A DNA stretch of 52,589 nt from Saccharofermentans sp. (GTDB taxonomy: Bacteria; Bacillota; Clostridia; Saccharofermentanales; Saccharofermentanaceae). The stretch spans positions 1 through 52,589 of the forward strand of contig JAKSRK010000004.1 in assembly GCA_024403655.1 (NCBI GenBank). The letters are read 5' to 3'. Position 1 is the stretch's first letter. Every line of letters starts with the position of its first letter. Position numbers and translations under genes: made by a program. The notes under the pieces were generated by a model. It had not been told where the DNA came from. It did no database searches and was given only the letters and a program-made list of their open reading frames with translations. This document shows, in pieces, positions 25,358-33,533 of this stretch.

Positions 25358-25502
25358 AGTGTCAGATATCATCATAGTACACTACCAAACAAACAAGAAA
25401 CAAAGAGATTAAAGATAAATTCGCTTTATGTTTTCATATCCATACCCTTTTTAATCAAAAATTAAAGTCTATTTGAACATCAACACTTATACATTATCAA
25501 AG

Positions 25503-25532
25503 CAAAAACAAACCCGGCAGATTCATAAGAAT
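25503..25532 (-). terminator. intrinsic terminator after the aquaporin gene
   Basis: AACCCGG (25510-25516) pairs with CCGGGTT (25526-25532), with an inner GATTC/GAATC pairing. On the minus strand TTTGTTTTTG follows. Confidence 0.8.
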
Positions 25533-25566
25533 CGACCGGGTTAAAAATATAGTTCTTAAGTTAAAC

Positions 25567-26235
25567 TTACTTCTCTTCAGGCTTAATAAACATCCAGCAG
25601 AAAGCTGCGATAGCAGCACCTACCAAAGGTCCTACGATAAATACCCATACACTTGAAAGAGCATCGTGATTAAATACTGCAGATGCAAGAGATCTAGCGG
25701 GATTTACAGAAGTACCTGTAAAGTGAATACCAAAGATATGTACAAGAACAAGTGAAAGTCCGATAACAATACCTGCAACTTTTGAGAACTCAGGCTTGCT
25801 CGTAACGCCAAGGATAGCAAGAACAAAGATGAATGTGAGGATAATCTCAACGAGAAGAGAGATTCCGATGCTGTCCTGATAAAGGCCGTTAGCACCGAAG
25901 CTGTTGTTATCAAAACCTGCAACAAGGCCAAGAAGAAGAGCTCCGAAGATACCGCCTAATACCTGAGATACTACATAGCATGCTGCATCTTTTGCACTGA
26001 TGCCCTTATTGATAAATACTGCAAGAGTAACTGCGGGATTAATATGACATCCGGATACATTTCCGATTGAATAAGCCATAGCAACGATAACAAGACCAAA
26101 AGCCAAAGCCGTCATAAGATAAGCGGCATTACCGTCTGCACCATTGCATCCAACTGCTACTGCTGTTCCACAAGCTGCGAATACAAGTACACAAGTACCG
26201 ATAAACTCAGCAACATACTTCTTAACTGACTCCAT
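25567..26235 (-). CDS. MIP family channel protein (aquaporin Z / glycerol facilitator type)
   Basis: A 222-residue membrane channel with six spans and both half-helix signatures: HINPAVT (first NPA) and SVNPARS (second NPA). The N-terminal AEFIGTCVLVFAACGTAV is typical. The short length, without the extra loop residues common in glycerol channels, and the cysteine-free second NPA favour a water channel of the AqpZ group, but selectivity is not settled by sequence. An AGGTG site lies 6 bases before the ATG. It is a single-gene transcript with a terminator after it. A terminator-like hairpin at 26251-26285 ends only 15 bases before its start codon, inside its probable leader. Confidence 0.93.
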   Translation of the reverse strand: MESVKKYVAEFIGTCVLVFAACGTAVAVGCNGADGNAAYLMTALAFGLVIVAMAYSIGNVSGCHINPAVTLAVFINKGISAKDAACYVVSQVLGGIFGALLLGLVAGFDNNSFGANGLYQDSIGISLLVEIILTFIFVLAILGVTSKPEFSKVAGIVIGLSLVLVHIFGIHFTGTSVNPARSLASAVFNHDALSSVWVFIVGPLVGAAIAAFCWMFIKPEEK

Positions 26236-26250
26236 CTAGAACACCTCACA

Positions 26251-26285
26251 TAAAAAGATTGACGATCATATCTGACCGTCAATCT
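26251..26285 (-). terminator. terminator of purM or attenuator in the aquaporin leader
   Basis: AGATTGACG (26256-26264) pairs with CGTCAATCT (26277-26285), followed on the minus strand by TTTTTATG. It lies 52 bases after the purM stop and only 15 bases before the aquaporin start. A candidate promoter in the intervening 52 bases (TTGACT, 18 bases, TAAGTT) would place it inside the aquaporin leader. Confidence 0.7.
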
Positions 26286-26337
26286 TAACTTACACCAATA
26301 AAAAATTCAAAGTCAACGAGACAAGGACTTTTGTAAC

Positions 26338-27513
26338 TTAATTATAAAGATATGTCTCACCCTGATAATTGATAACAACCTCATTCTCGGATCCTTCGGG
26401 AAGAGCTTCTACGTGACCAACTACTCTTGCATCGATATTGAATGACTTAGCGATATCAATAATGCCCTGAGCTACAGACTCATCACAGTAGAACTCAATA
26501 CGATGGCCGCAGTTGAATACCTGGAACATCTCCTTCATGGGAATCTCACCGGACTCATAAATTGTCTTGAAGATTGCAGGAAGCTCAAAGAGGTTATCCT
26601 TAACAATTCTGATATTCTTACCGAAGTCACGGCACTTTGCCTGTCCGCCGCCTGTGCAGTGAATGATACCTGAGATAGACTCTCTGTACTTCTCAAGAAC
26701 AGGAACAATAACAGGAAGGAATGTTCTTGTGGGGCTTAAGATAGCTTCACCTACAGTCTGCTCACCATAAGGAAGCTTATCTGTAAGACGGAACTTACCG
26801 CAGTAAGCCTTATCCTCACCAAGAGTTGTTGAGAAAGACTCCTTGTAGTTCTCATAATAGTACTTGGAAAGAAGCATATGTCTTGCAGCTGTAAGACCGT
26901 TAGAAGAAATACCTGAGTTATATGAGCTCTCATATGTAGCCTGTCCGAAGGAAGCAAGACCTACGATTACATGACCGGGCTTAATGTTAGCTGCATTAAT
27001 AACTTTGCTTCTCTCAACTCTTGCAACGATTGTAGAGTCAACGATAAGAGTGCTTACAAGATCTCCTACGTCAGCTGTCTCACCACCGCACATCTTGATA
27101 CCTACACCTGCTGCTTCAAGCTTTGCAATTGTCTCATCGTAACCTTCGATAACCTTTGCAATTGCCTGTCCGTCAACACGGTGAGCATTACGACCGATTG
27201 TGTTTGAAAGAGAAAGATTCTCATAGCATCCTACACATGCAAGGTCATCAGTATTCATTACGAGTGAATCCTGGGCAAGACCCTTGAACCAATCGTAGTT
27301 ACCTGTCTCCTTAAACATAAGATATGCAACGGAGGACTTGGTACCTGCACCATCTGCATGAAGTGCAGTACAGTAATTGGGATCACCTGCCATATCTTCG
27401 ATAAGCTTACAGAATGCTCCGGGGAATACACCCTTATCCTGATTCTTGACCGCAGCCTTAACTTCATCCTTCGTAGGTGATACGCCTCTGCTCAAATAGG
27501 ATTCTGCTGACAT
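26338..27513 (-). CDS. purM: PurM-like phosphoribosylformylglycinamidine cyclo-ligase, Bacteroidetes-type
   Basis: A 391-residue AIR synthase family protein, which closes the imidazole ring in purine synthesis (FGAM + ATP to AIR). Typical segments are HADGAGTKSS, CGGETADVGDLV, GLASFGQATYESSYNSGI, NGLTAARH, LSPTRT and HCTGGGQ, plus VFNCGHRIE near the end. The usual Firmicutes PurM has about 340-350 residues and reads differently; this longer form matches what I recall of Bacteroides PurM. It stands alone, with no other pur gene in view, and starts 36 bases after the RNase P RNA. CGGAGG lies 7 bases before the ATG. Family firm; PurM activity probable. Confidence 0.85.
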   Translation of the reverse strand: MSAESYLSRGVSPTKDEVKAAVKNQDKGVFPGAFCKLIEDMAGDPNYCTALHADGAGTKSSVAYLMFKETGNYDWFKGLAQDSLVMNTDDLACVGCYENLSLSNTIGRNAHRVDGQAIAKVIEGYDETIAKLEAAGVGIKMCGGETADVGDLVSTLIVDSTIVARVERSKVINAANIKPGHVIVGLASFGQATYESSYNSGISSNGLTAARHMLLSKYYYENYKESFSTTLGEDKAYCGKFRLTDKLPYGEQTVGEAILSPTRTFLPVIVPVLEKYRESISGIIHCTGGGQAKCRDFGKNIRIVKDNLFELPAIFKTIYESGEIPMKEMFQVFNCGHRIEFYCDESVAQGIIDIAKSFNIDARVVGHVEALPEGSENEVVINYQGETYLYN

Positions 27514-27549
27514 TTAAAGACCTCCGTATTAATTGTTATTTAACGTTAA

Positions 27550-27900
27550 CCGACCAGACCGGTAAGCCGGGTTCTGTAGTTGACGATCATCTATCTAATA
27601 CGACGATTGCTCGCCGTCTTAAGCCGTCTCCTCAAGGCCCGCGGACCACGGTTATGCCTTTCCACGACGTTGCTCCGAGTGGGGTTTACAAGGCCGATAT
27701 GTCTCCATACCGCCGGTGAGCTCTTACCTCGCCTTTTCATCCTTACCCGATCCGAAGATAGGGCGGTTTTCTTTTCTGTTGCACTTTCCTTAAAGTCGCC
27801 TTCACCGGTCGTTAACCGGCACCCTGTCCTGTGGAGCCCGGACTTTCCTCACGCACCGGCGTTAACCAATTGGTGCCCGCGATCGTCTCGGTCTGCTCGG
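27550..27900 (-). ncRNA. rnpB: RNase P RNA
   Basis: The catalytic RNA of RNase P, which trims tRNA 5' ends. Read on the minus strand it contains the universal GAAAGTCCGGGCTCC near the 5' end and ACAGAACCCGGCTTA near the 3' end. The ends form a P1 stem: CCGAGCAGACCG (27900-27889) with CGGTCTGGTCGG (27561-27550), one mismatch. Length about 351 bases. No terminator is visible between it and purM, 36 bases downstream, so the 3' end may be made by processing. Confidence 0.95.
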
Positions 27901-27941
27901 AAAACATAAACATTTTATAGATAAAGACCGATAAAGTACAG

Positions 27942-28688
27942 TTACAATCTGACTAAGAATCTGACGTCAGTAAACTTTGTCATAAGCACTTCTGCCAAGT
28001 AAGGGAGAAATACTCTCTCGGTTTCCCTGTGTCCTGCCACAATCGAATTGATTCCATACTCGTTAAGAAGTACTGCCAGATGGTGCTTAAGCTCACCTGT
28101 TACCACCGTGTCCGCACCTGCGGCAATTATCTCAGGGATACTGTCTTCATCGAATGCACCGCCCTGTACAAAGAGCTTTCTGACACTACTGTCAGGATTA
28201 TTGATGCTGATGGCTCCTGTTGCATCGAGCCTGTCTGCAACAAAATTTACAAAACTCTTTATATTCGTCTGCTCCTTAAGCTCACAGAATGTTCCGCAGG
28301 ATACGTTCTCGGAATGAGCTAAAGACTCTCCGCCCAAGAGAATTGCCAGTCTGTCATTACTGTACTCATGGTTCTTATCAAGATTCGTATGAGCAGCAAA
28401 GGAAGCAATATCATTCCTGATCATTTCAGAGATGAGCTTACCTGTAATAGTTTCTTCACTGACACTGTTGATGCCGCCGAAGATAAGAGGATGGTGGCAG
28501 ATTATCATGTCCGCACCTTCTTCTTTGGCAAAAGCCAAAACGTCTGATGTGATATCCAGCGCAAGTACACAGGCAGATACATCCTTCGACATACTTCCCG
28601 TAAGAAGGCCGGGATTATCATAACTCTCGGCAGTCTCTCTTGGAAATAAATCATCCAGACATGATGTGATATCAATGACCTTGCTCAT
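27942..28688 (-). CDS. Nif3-like dinuclear metal centre protein (DUF34/YqfO family)
   Basis: A 248-residue member of the Nif3/YqfO family, whose hexamers bind two metal ions. Metal-ligand motifs are visible: HHPLIF near residue 65, AAHTNLD near 102, and HRETE near the C terminus. The biochemical role is not established, although members are often called GTP cyclohydrolase I type 2. It overlaps trmK by 4 bases (ATGA), a conserved trmK-nif3 pairing in Firmicutes. The single-domain length is normal for members lacking the YqfO insert. Confidence 0.92.
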   Translation of the reverse strand: MSKVIDITSCLDDLFPRETAESYDNPGLLTGSMSKDVSACVLALDITSDVLAFAKEEGADMIICHHPLIFGGINSVSEETITGKLISEMIRNDIASFAAHTNLDKNHEYSNDRLAILLGGESLAHSENVSCGTFCELKEQTNIKSFVNFVADRLDATGAISINNPDSSVRKLFVQGGAFDEDSIPEIIAAGADTVVTGELKHHLAVLLNEYGINSIVAGHRETERVFLPYLAEVLMTKFTDVRFLVRL

Positions 28689-29368
28689 CTTTTTACCTCC
28701 TCAAGCATCTTCTTAACTTCCATATCGCCTCGAGATCTTAATTTATAAGAATTATCAAGACGTATGAAGTATTCCTTAACGCAGTCCTCTCCGCCTTCGT
28801 ATTTGCTGATAAGGACAGGTCCATAGTACTTCTCGTATAAAGACAGCTTAGTATCTTCTCCCGTATAAGAAGCAGCAACTATCGGATAGTAAATGCCTCT
28901 CTCGCAGATGACAGATTCATCTTTAATGGTAAATCCGTTAGAACACAAAAAGCTTCTTAATATCTCAATAGACTTCTGAGGCTGCAGTATAAAAGTAACG
29001 CTCTTAAGAAGCTCTTGATCTGTAACCTTAGAAGCTCTCGTTATTATGTCGACCATATTATTACCGCCAAGACCAGCCATAACAACGCTGTCACCGTATA
29101 AAAGTTCAGCTCCTTCAAGACCGTCAGTACAGATAACTTCTGATCTGTCTTCGAAGCCCATATCCTTCATAAGAGTTCTAGATTTACGTGCGGGATCTTC
29201 GTGAATATCCGTAAGAAGAGCCGTCTTGTATCCGTATTCGGACAAAGCAACAGCTGCAAGATGACCATGGTCAGAACCTACATCCACTATTCTGCTTCTG
29301 CCTTCAGAAAACCTCAGTGCAGTAGCAAGTACCTCGTTAAGCCTGTACGAAAGCTTTATATCAATCAT
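28685..29368 (-). CDS. trmK: tRNA (adenine22-N1)-methyltransferase TrmK
   Basis: A 227-residue SAM-dependent methyltransferase that methylates A22 in the D arm of some tRNAs. The SAM motif VDVGSDHGHLA is at about residues 24-34, and the active-site region MAGLGGNNM corresponds to the family MAGMGG motif. A helical C-terminal part follows. Its ATG overlaps the dnaG stop by one base (TAATG) and its stop overlaps the Nif3-like start, so the three genes are tightly coupled. Confidence 0.92.
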   Translation of the reverse strand: MIDIKLSYRLNEVLATALRFSEGRSRIVDVGSDHGHLAAVALSEYGYKTALLTDIHEDPARKSRTLMKDMGFEDRSEVICTDGLEGAELLYGDSVVMAGLGGNNMVDIITRASKVTDQELLKSVTFILQPQKSIEILRSFLCSNGFTIKDESVICERGIYYPIVAASYTGEDTKLSLYEKYYGPVLISKYEGGEDCVKEYFIRLDNSYKLRSRGDMEVKKMLEEVKR

Positions 29369-31287
29369 TAAAGTCTGTCTCTCTTTGCTATTATGTGTTC
29401 TTTATAAGCCGTGAGCTTCTTGTGGCGAAGGATAAGTTCCTCTCTCTTCTCCTTGGGAGCGTTGGCAAGAGCAGAAGCAATCCTCTTCTCAAGCCTCAAA
29501 AGCTTCTTAAGCCTTATCTCATATAAAGTCATAAGATACTCATCTCTTACGGCTTCTGTCTTACTTCCGACATTAATCTGATCGCAGGCACGAAGATATA
29601 CTTCTTCTGCCGGCATACCGTTAAATACGGTCTTGGACAATTCATTTATAAGCAAAGGCTCGCTTATACCGTATTCTGCATTGAAATTCTTAAGGAAGAA
29701 ATCAACTATATTCTGCATATTCTTCCCGCAGAAATCGTTGGGACGAAGTACGTCTTCCCTGTCAACGTCAGTAGCTAGAGCTGCCTTAATTCTTACCGCA
29801 AGAACCAGAAGCTTAAGCTCAGGCATAAAGACGACATCATCCTTGGCGGGAGCTGCCGCAGGAGTCTTGGCAGAATCAGCTTCCGTACTGATTTCCTGCT
29901 GCCTTTCCTTTACTATCTGCCTTTCGTCGCGAATAAGATTACGTCTGTCAGAAGCTTCCTGCTCTCTGGCGGCGTTATCCATAACTTCGTTCATTCTGGC
30001 AAGGACAGTCTTGTAGTTGGCACCAAGGTAGAAGGAAGCATCCGTAGCCATCTTCTCCCTTCTTAAGTCGTCAGCAATCCAGGAACCGTAGAGGATTATG
30101 TCCTCTCTGTACTTATATGTATCGAGCTTGCCGCTGTTGTCACAGTTGTCATCGTAAGCTCTTAATGCAAGATACTCATCTACATCAAGTGCGTTTGCTA
30201 CTACAGCGCAAAATGCTTCCTTGCCGTTATTCTTTATGAATTCGTCAGGATCTTTACCGTCGGGAACTTTGGCAATCTTGATTCTTATCTTAAGGCCCGT
30301 CATCTTCTTTAAGAAACGAAGCATCATGCGTATGGCACGAAGAGCTGCATTCTGACCTGCTTTGTCGCTGTCAAAGAAGAATACAATCTCTTCGGCATAC
30401 TTAGAAGCGAGCCTTAACTGGCTGTCCGTAAAAGCCGTACCGAGTGAAGCAACGGCATTAGTTACTCCCGCTTGGTGCATGGCAATAGTATCCATGTAGC
30501 CTTCTACAATAATCAGCTGATTACTCTTTGACTTCTTCGCGAAATTAAGCCCATACAGGTGTTCTTTCTTATTATAGACAAGCGAATCCGGAGAGTTAAC
30601 GTACTTAGGCATCTCATCTCCGATACTTCTTCCTCCAAAGGCTATTATCTTCCCGAAAGAGTCAAAAATCGGGAACATAAACCTTCCTCTGAAAAGGTCT
30701 ATGAGATTGCCGTTCTTAGCTACGGTAAAAAGACCGCTTACCTTCATCTCATCTTCAGTATAACCCTTTGACTTCAAGTGTCTTACAAGATTATCCCAGC
30801 CTTCGGGAGCATAACCCAAGCCGAAAGAGTTAAGAGTCTCTTTGGAAAGATTCCTCTTCTTTGCATAGTTAAGAGCGGTCTTTCCAGCAGAGCTGTGAAG
30901 AGATGTATAGTAAAATCTCGCTGCCTCCGTAAGAAGCTCACTTACTCTCTCCTTGAGCTTTCTGCTTCCTTTATAGTCACCACCGTCAGTGTCAGGAATC
31001 TCAACGCCATACTGGTTACCCAGAAACCTGACGGCTTCAGGATATGAAAGCTTCTCAAGCTCCATAATGAAACCGATGGAATTACCGCCCTTGCCGCATC
31101 CGAAGCAGTGATATATGCCCTTATTTAAAGACACAGAAAAAGACGGTGTCTTCTCCGAATGGAAAGGACACAGTCCGAACAGATTCTGACCTGTTCTTTT
31201 TGTAAAAGAAACATACTTGCCGACCACCGACTCGATGTCGGCTTTGGCAAGTATTTCTTCGATCACATTATCAGGGATCTGAGCCAT
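29368..31287 (-). CDS. dnaG: DNA primase DnaG
   Basis: A 639-residue primase making RNA primers at the replication fork. The zinc ligands Cys40, His43, Cys61 and Cys64 form the CHC2 finger. The core has Toprim acidic residues: Glu262 in IIVEGYMD, and Asp306 and Asp308 in FFFDSDKAG. The C-terminal helical region for DnaB contact follows. In Firmicutes dnaG usually precedes sigA and then trmK-nif3; here sigA is missing and trmK overlaps the dnaG stop. The ATG is 15 bases after the yajC stop and has only a weak ribosome site. Confidence 0.96.
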   Translation of the reverse strand: MAQIPDNVIEEILAKADIESVVGKYVSFTKRTGQNLFGLCPFHSEKTPSFSVSLNKGIYHCFGCGKGGNSIGFIMELEKLSYPEAVRFLGNQYGVEIPDTDGGDYKGSRKLKERVSELLTEAARFYYTSLHSSAGKTALNYAKKRNLSKETLNSFGLGYAPEGWDNLVRHLKSKGYTEDEMKVSGLFTVAKNGNLIDLFRGRFMFPIFDSFGKIIAFGGRSIGDEMPKYVNSPDSLVYNKKEHLYGLNFAKKSKSNQLIIVEGYMDTIAMHQAGVTNAVASLGTAFTDSQLRLASKYAEEIVFFFDSDKAGQNAALRAIRMMLRFLKKMTGLKIRIKIAKVPDGKDPDEFIKNNGKEAFCAVVANALDVDEYLALRAYDDNCDNSGKLDTYKYREDIILYGSWIADDLRREKMATDASFYLGANYKTVLARMNEVMDNAAREQEASDRRNLIRDERQIVKERQQEISTEADSAKTPAAAPAKDDVVFMPELKLLVLAVRIKAALATDVDREDVLRPNDFCGKNMQNIVDFFLKNFNAEYGISEPLLINELSKTVFNGMPAEEVYLRACDQINVGSKTEAVRDEYLMTLYEIRLKKLLRLEKRIASALANAPKEKREELILRHKKLTAYKEHIIAKRDRL

Positions 31288-31302
31288 CTATATCAGTAGA
31301 TA

Positions 31303-31665
31303 TTACTCATCTTTTGACTTAGAAGCCTTCTTATCCTTTGACTCCTTCTTCTCTGCATTACGTGAGATAACCGTCTGGATAGCAGCCTTCTGGAAAGTAA
31401 TGGGAGTATTGGCTTTGGATGAATAGATAGTAACCTCATCCTCATCGATCTTTGCAAGAACTCCTACGATACCACCGATTGTGATGATAGTATCACCAAG
31501 CTTCATGGTGTTGAGTCTTTCCTTAGCTTCCTTATCACGCTTTCTCTGAGGGAAAATAACCGTTACGAGAAAAACAACTACAAGAACACCAAGAAGTATC
31601 AACTGAGGAACCATGGTAGACATATCAGCCTGCTCAGGAGCGGCATCCAAAAATAGATTAAACAT
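31303..31665 (-). CDS. yajC: preprotein translocase accessory subunit YajC
   Basis: A 120-residue single-span membrane protein of the SecDF-YajC complex. One span lies at about residues 20-42 (LILLGVLVVVFLVTVIF), then PQRKRDKEAKERLNTMKLGDTI, the family signature, a small beta domain and a Lys/Ser-rich tail. GGAGG lies 6 bases before the ATG. secD and secF are not beside it; it sits between dapB and dnaG. Confidence 0.93.
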   Translation of the reverse strand: MFNLFLDAAPEQADMSTMVPQLILLGVLVVVFLVTVIFPQRKRDKEAKERLNTMKLGDTIITIGGIVGVLAKIDEDEVTIYSSKANTPITFQKAAIQTVISRNAEKKESKDKKASKSKDE

Positions 31666-31710
31666 ATAAATCCTCCAAATAATTACTGCAAAACAACGTT
31701 ATAAAGTCTA

Positions 31711-32478
31711 TCAGTTAAAGGCCTTTGAAACAACATCCTTCATGGAATATCTTCCGGGAGCCTTATCCTTGATATATTCAGCAGCTGCAAGAGCGCCTCT
31801 TGCAAAAGCTTCTCTTGTCATGCACTGATGAGTGATCTTAATTGTCTCTTCATCACTTACAAAGTATACTTCGTGCTCACCTACGATATTACCGCCTCTA
31901 ATTGCTGACATACCGATCTCATTCTTCTGTCTTGCCTGAGAACGGTCGTGACGATCATATACATATTCCATCTCATCAGGGATGGCACTCTTAATAGCCT
32001 CGCCGAGCTGGAAAGCAGTACCTGAAGGTGCATCAAGCTTTCTGCTGTGATGTGCTTCAACAATCTCAATATCAAAATCAGGATAAAGAGCCTTAGCAGC
32101 CTGAGCAGCGAGCTCAAATACAACATTCATTCCGACACTCATGTTTGCTGACTTGAACAAAGGAGCAACCTTGGAAAGCTCTTCAGCTGCATTTAAAGCA
32201 GGCTCATCAAGAGCTGTTGTACAAAGAACAAGTGCCTTCTTCTTCTCAGCTGCAAACTTGCAGACATCGGGAACTGCCTTGAAGTGGGAAAAGTCGATTA
32301 TTGCATCGAAGTCTTCCTTGCAGTCATAAATGCTCTTATATACAGGAAAATCAAGTCCGTCAGTATTGTCAGACAGATCGCATCCTGCGACGATTCTGAA
32401 GTTGCTGTTGTTCTTGGTCATGTTATAGATGGCGCGACCCATTCTGCCGCAGCATCCGCTCATAAATATATCTGTCAT
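31711..32478 (-). CDS. dapB: 4-hydroxy-tetrahydrodipicolinate reductase DapB
   Basis: A 255-residue reductase for the second dedicated step towards diaminopimelate and lysine, using NAD(P)H. The nucleotide-binding motif SGCCGRMG is at the N terminus; the catalytic signature EAHHSRKLDAPSGTA and the C-terminal IRGGNIVGEHEV are clear. The ATG at 32478 has CGGAG seven bases upstream; the frame continues open upstream into dapA but has no ribosome site. It lies 25 bases after the dapA stop. Confidence 0.96.
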   Translation of the reverse strand: MTDIFMSGCCGRMGRAIYNMTKNNSNFRIVAGCDLSDNTDGLDFPVYKSIYDCKEDFDAIIDFSHFKAVPDVCKFAAEKKKALVLCTTALDEPALNAAEELSKVAPLFKSANMSVGMNVVFELAAQAAKALYPDFDIEIVEAHHSRKLDAPSGTAFQLGEAIKSAIPDEMEYVYDRHDRSQARQKNEIGMSAIRGGNIVGEHEVYFVSDEETIKITHQCMTREAFARGALAAAEYIKDKAPGRYSMKDVVSKAFN

Positions 32479-32503
32479 ATCTATACTCCGAATTATATTA
32501 ATA

Positions 32504-33403
32504 TCAGCCAAAGAAAGCCTTGATTGCGGATGTATCGTACTTTGAAAGAACATCAGCAACAAAGTCGTGGTTCTTGGAGCTCATCTCGCAAAGAGGAAGT
32601 CTGCAGGGTCCTACTTCCATACCGAGGATATTCATTGCTTCCTTTACAGGAATAGGATTAACTTCGCAGAACATAGCCTTTACCATGGGGATGATATCGA
32701 TCTGCATCTGACGAGCCTTCTTTGTGTCTCCGTCAAGATAAGCATGCATCATTGTGCTCATATGCTCAGGAAGAATATTACCTACAACGGAGATAACACC
32801 CTTACCGCCAAGAGATGCAAGAGGTACTGCAAGTCCGTCTTCACCGGAATAGAAGTCGAATCTGTCGCCGCACTTGCTCAAGATCTCAGGAACCTGTCCG
32901 AGATTACATTCCTTGATAGCTACGATATTCTCAAAATCTGCAAGTCTGTAAAGAACATCAGCAGAGATATTTACATTAGTTCTTGAAGGAACGTTGTAAA
33001 GCACGATGGGTGCCTCTGCATTATCTGAGATTGCCTTATAGTGTCTGTAAAGACCCTCAGGTGAACACTTATTGTAATAAGGAGTAACAACGAGAACTGC
33101 ATCAGCTCCGGCCTTGATTGCACCCTGTGTAAGATGAATGCCGTGGTTAGTATCATTAGAACCTGTGCCGGCAATAACGGGAACTCTTCCTGCTACTGCG
33201 TCAACGCAACACTTGATAACGGCAAGATGCTCGTCGTCAGGCATAGTGGATGCTTCACCTGTAGAACCGCAGATAATGATTGCATCCGACTTATTCTTTA
33301 TATGGAACTCCACGAGCTTCTCAAGCTTGGCATAATCTACTCCTGTTGATGTAAACGGTGTTACTACTGCTACGCCTGAACCTTCAAAGATCGGTCTTGC
33401 CAT
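32504..33403 (-). CDS. dapA: 4-hydroxy-tetrahydrodipicolinate synthase DapA
   Basis: A 299-residue TIM-barrel aldolase that condenses pyruvate with aspartate semialdehyde. The Schiff-base lysine is Lys164 (VAIKECN), the proton relay includes Tyr136 (LYNVPSRTN), and GSTGEAST is near residue 46. GGAGG lies 8 bases before the ATG at 33403. It opens the run dapA-dapB-yajC-dnaG-trmK-nif3 and is divergent from queA across about 130 bases. No lysine riboswitch could fit or is seen in that gap. Confidence 0.96.
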   Translation of the reverse strand: MARPIFEGSGVAVVTPFTSTGVDYAKLEKLVEFHIKNKSDAIIICGSTGEASTMPDDEHLAVIKCCVDAVAGRVPVIAGTGSNDTNHGIHLTQGAIKAGADAVLVVTPYYNKCSPEGLYRHYKAISDNAEAPIVLYNVPSRTNVNISADVLYRLADFENIVAIKECNLGQVPEILSKCGDRFDFYSGEDGLAVPLASLGGKGVISVVGNILPEHMSTMMHAYLDGDTKKARQMQIDIIPMVKAMFCEVNPIPVKEAMNILGMEVGPCRLPLCEMSSKNHDFVADVLSKYDTSAIKAFFG

Positions 33404-33498
33404 ATACTTTTCCTCCAATAATTTATAATATAACGAATCAAATTTTAGCACTTACGGAAGTAATGCGTCAATTATGCACGAGTGGCGGACAAGTGTAC

Positions 33499-33526
33499 TT
33501 TGAGGGGCGGAAAAATGGTGTATAAT
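33499..33526 (+). promoter_or_regulatory. predicted queA promoter with -10 box touching the start codon
   Basis: TATAAT at 33521-33526 with TTTGAG (33499-33504) 16 bases upstream. A start about 7 bases beyond the -10 would fall at or next to the ATG at 33534, giving a leaderless message. Confidence 0.45.
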
Positions 33527-33533
33527 GACTGAC

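Larger units (their letters stand above)
25257..25566. other. 310-bp AT-rich gene-free region between the Lrp-like gene and the aquaporin gene
   Basis: No coding frame is supported here. The region holds the aquaporin terminator (25503-25532), a second terminator-like hairpin (25325-25357) and a candidate promoter for the Lrp-like gene. The 145 bases between the two hairpins are unexplained and could be a small RNA or an attenuated leader on the minus strand. Confidence 0.6.

Noticed and set aside
27477..27909. Open frames of 80 and 109 codons over the RNase P RNA
   Set aside because: They translate conserved RNase P RNA motifs on the wrong strand; no protein family resemblance.
33404..33524. 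Possible riboswitch between dapA and queA
   Set aside because: Only about 120 bases, shared by two divergent promoters; no lysine or preQ1 riboswitch pattern seen.
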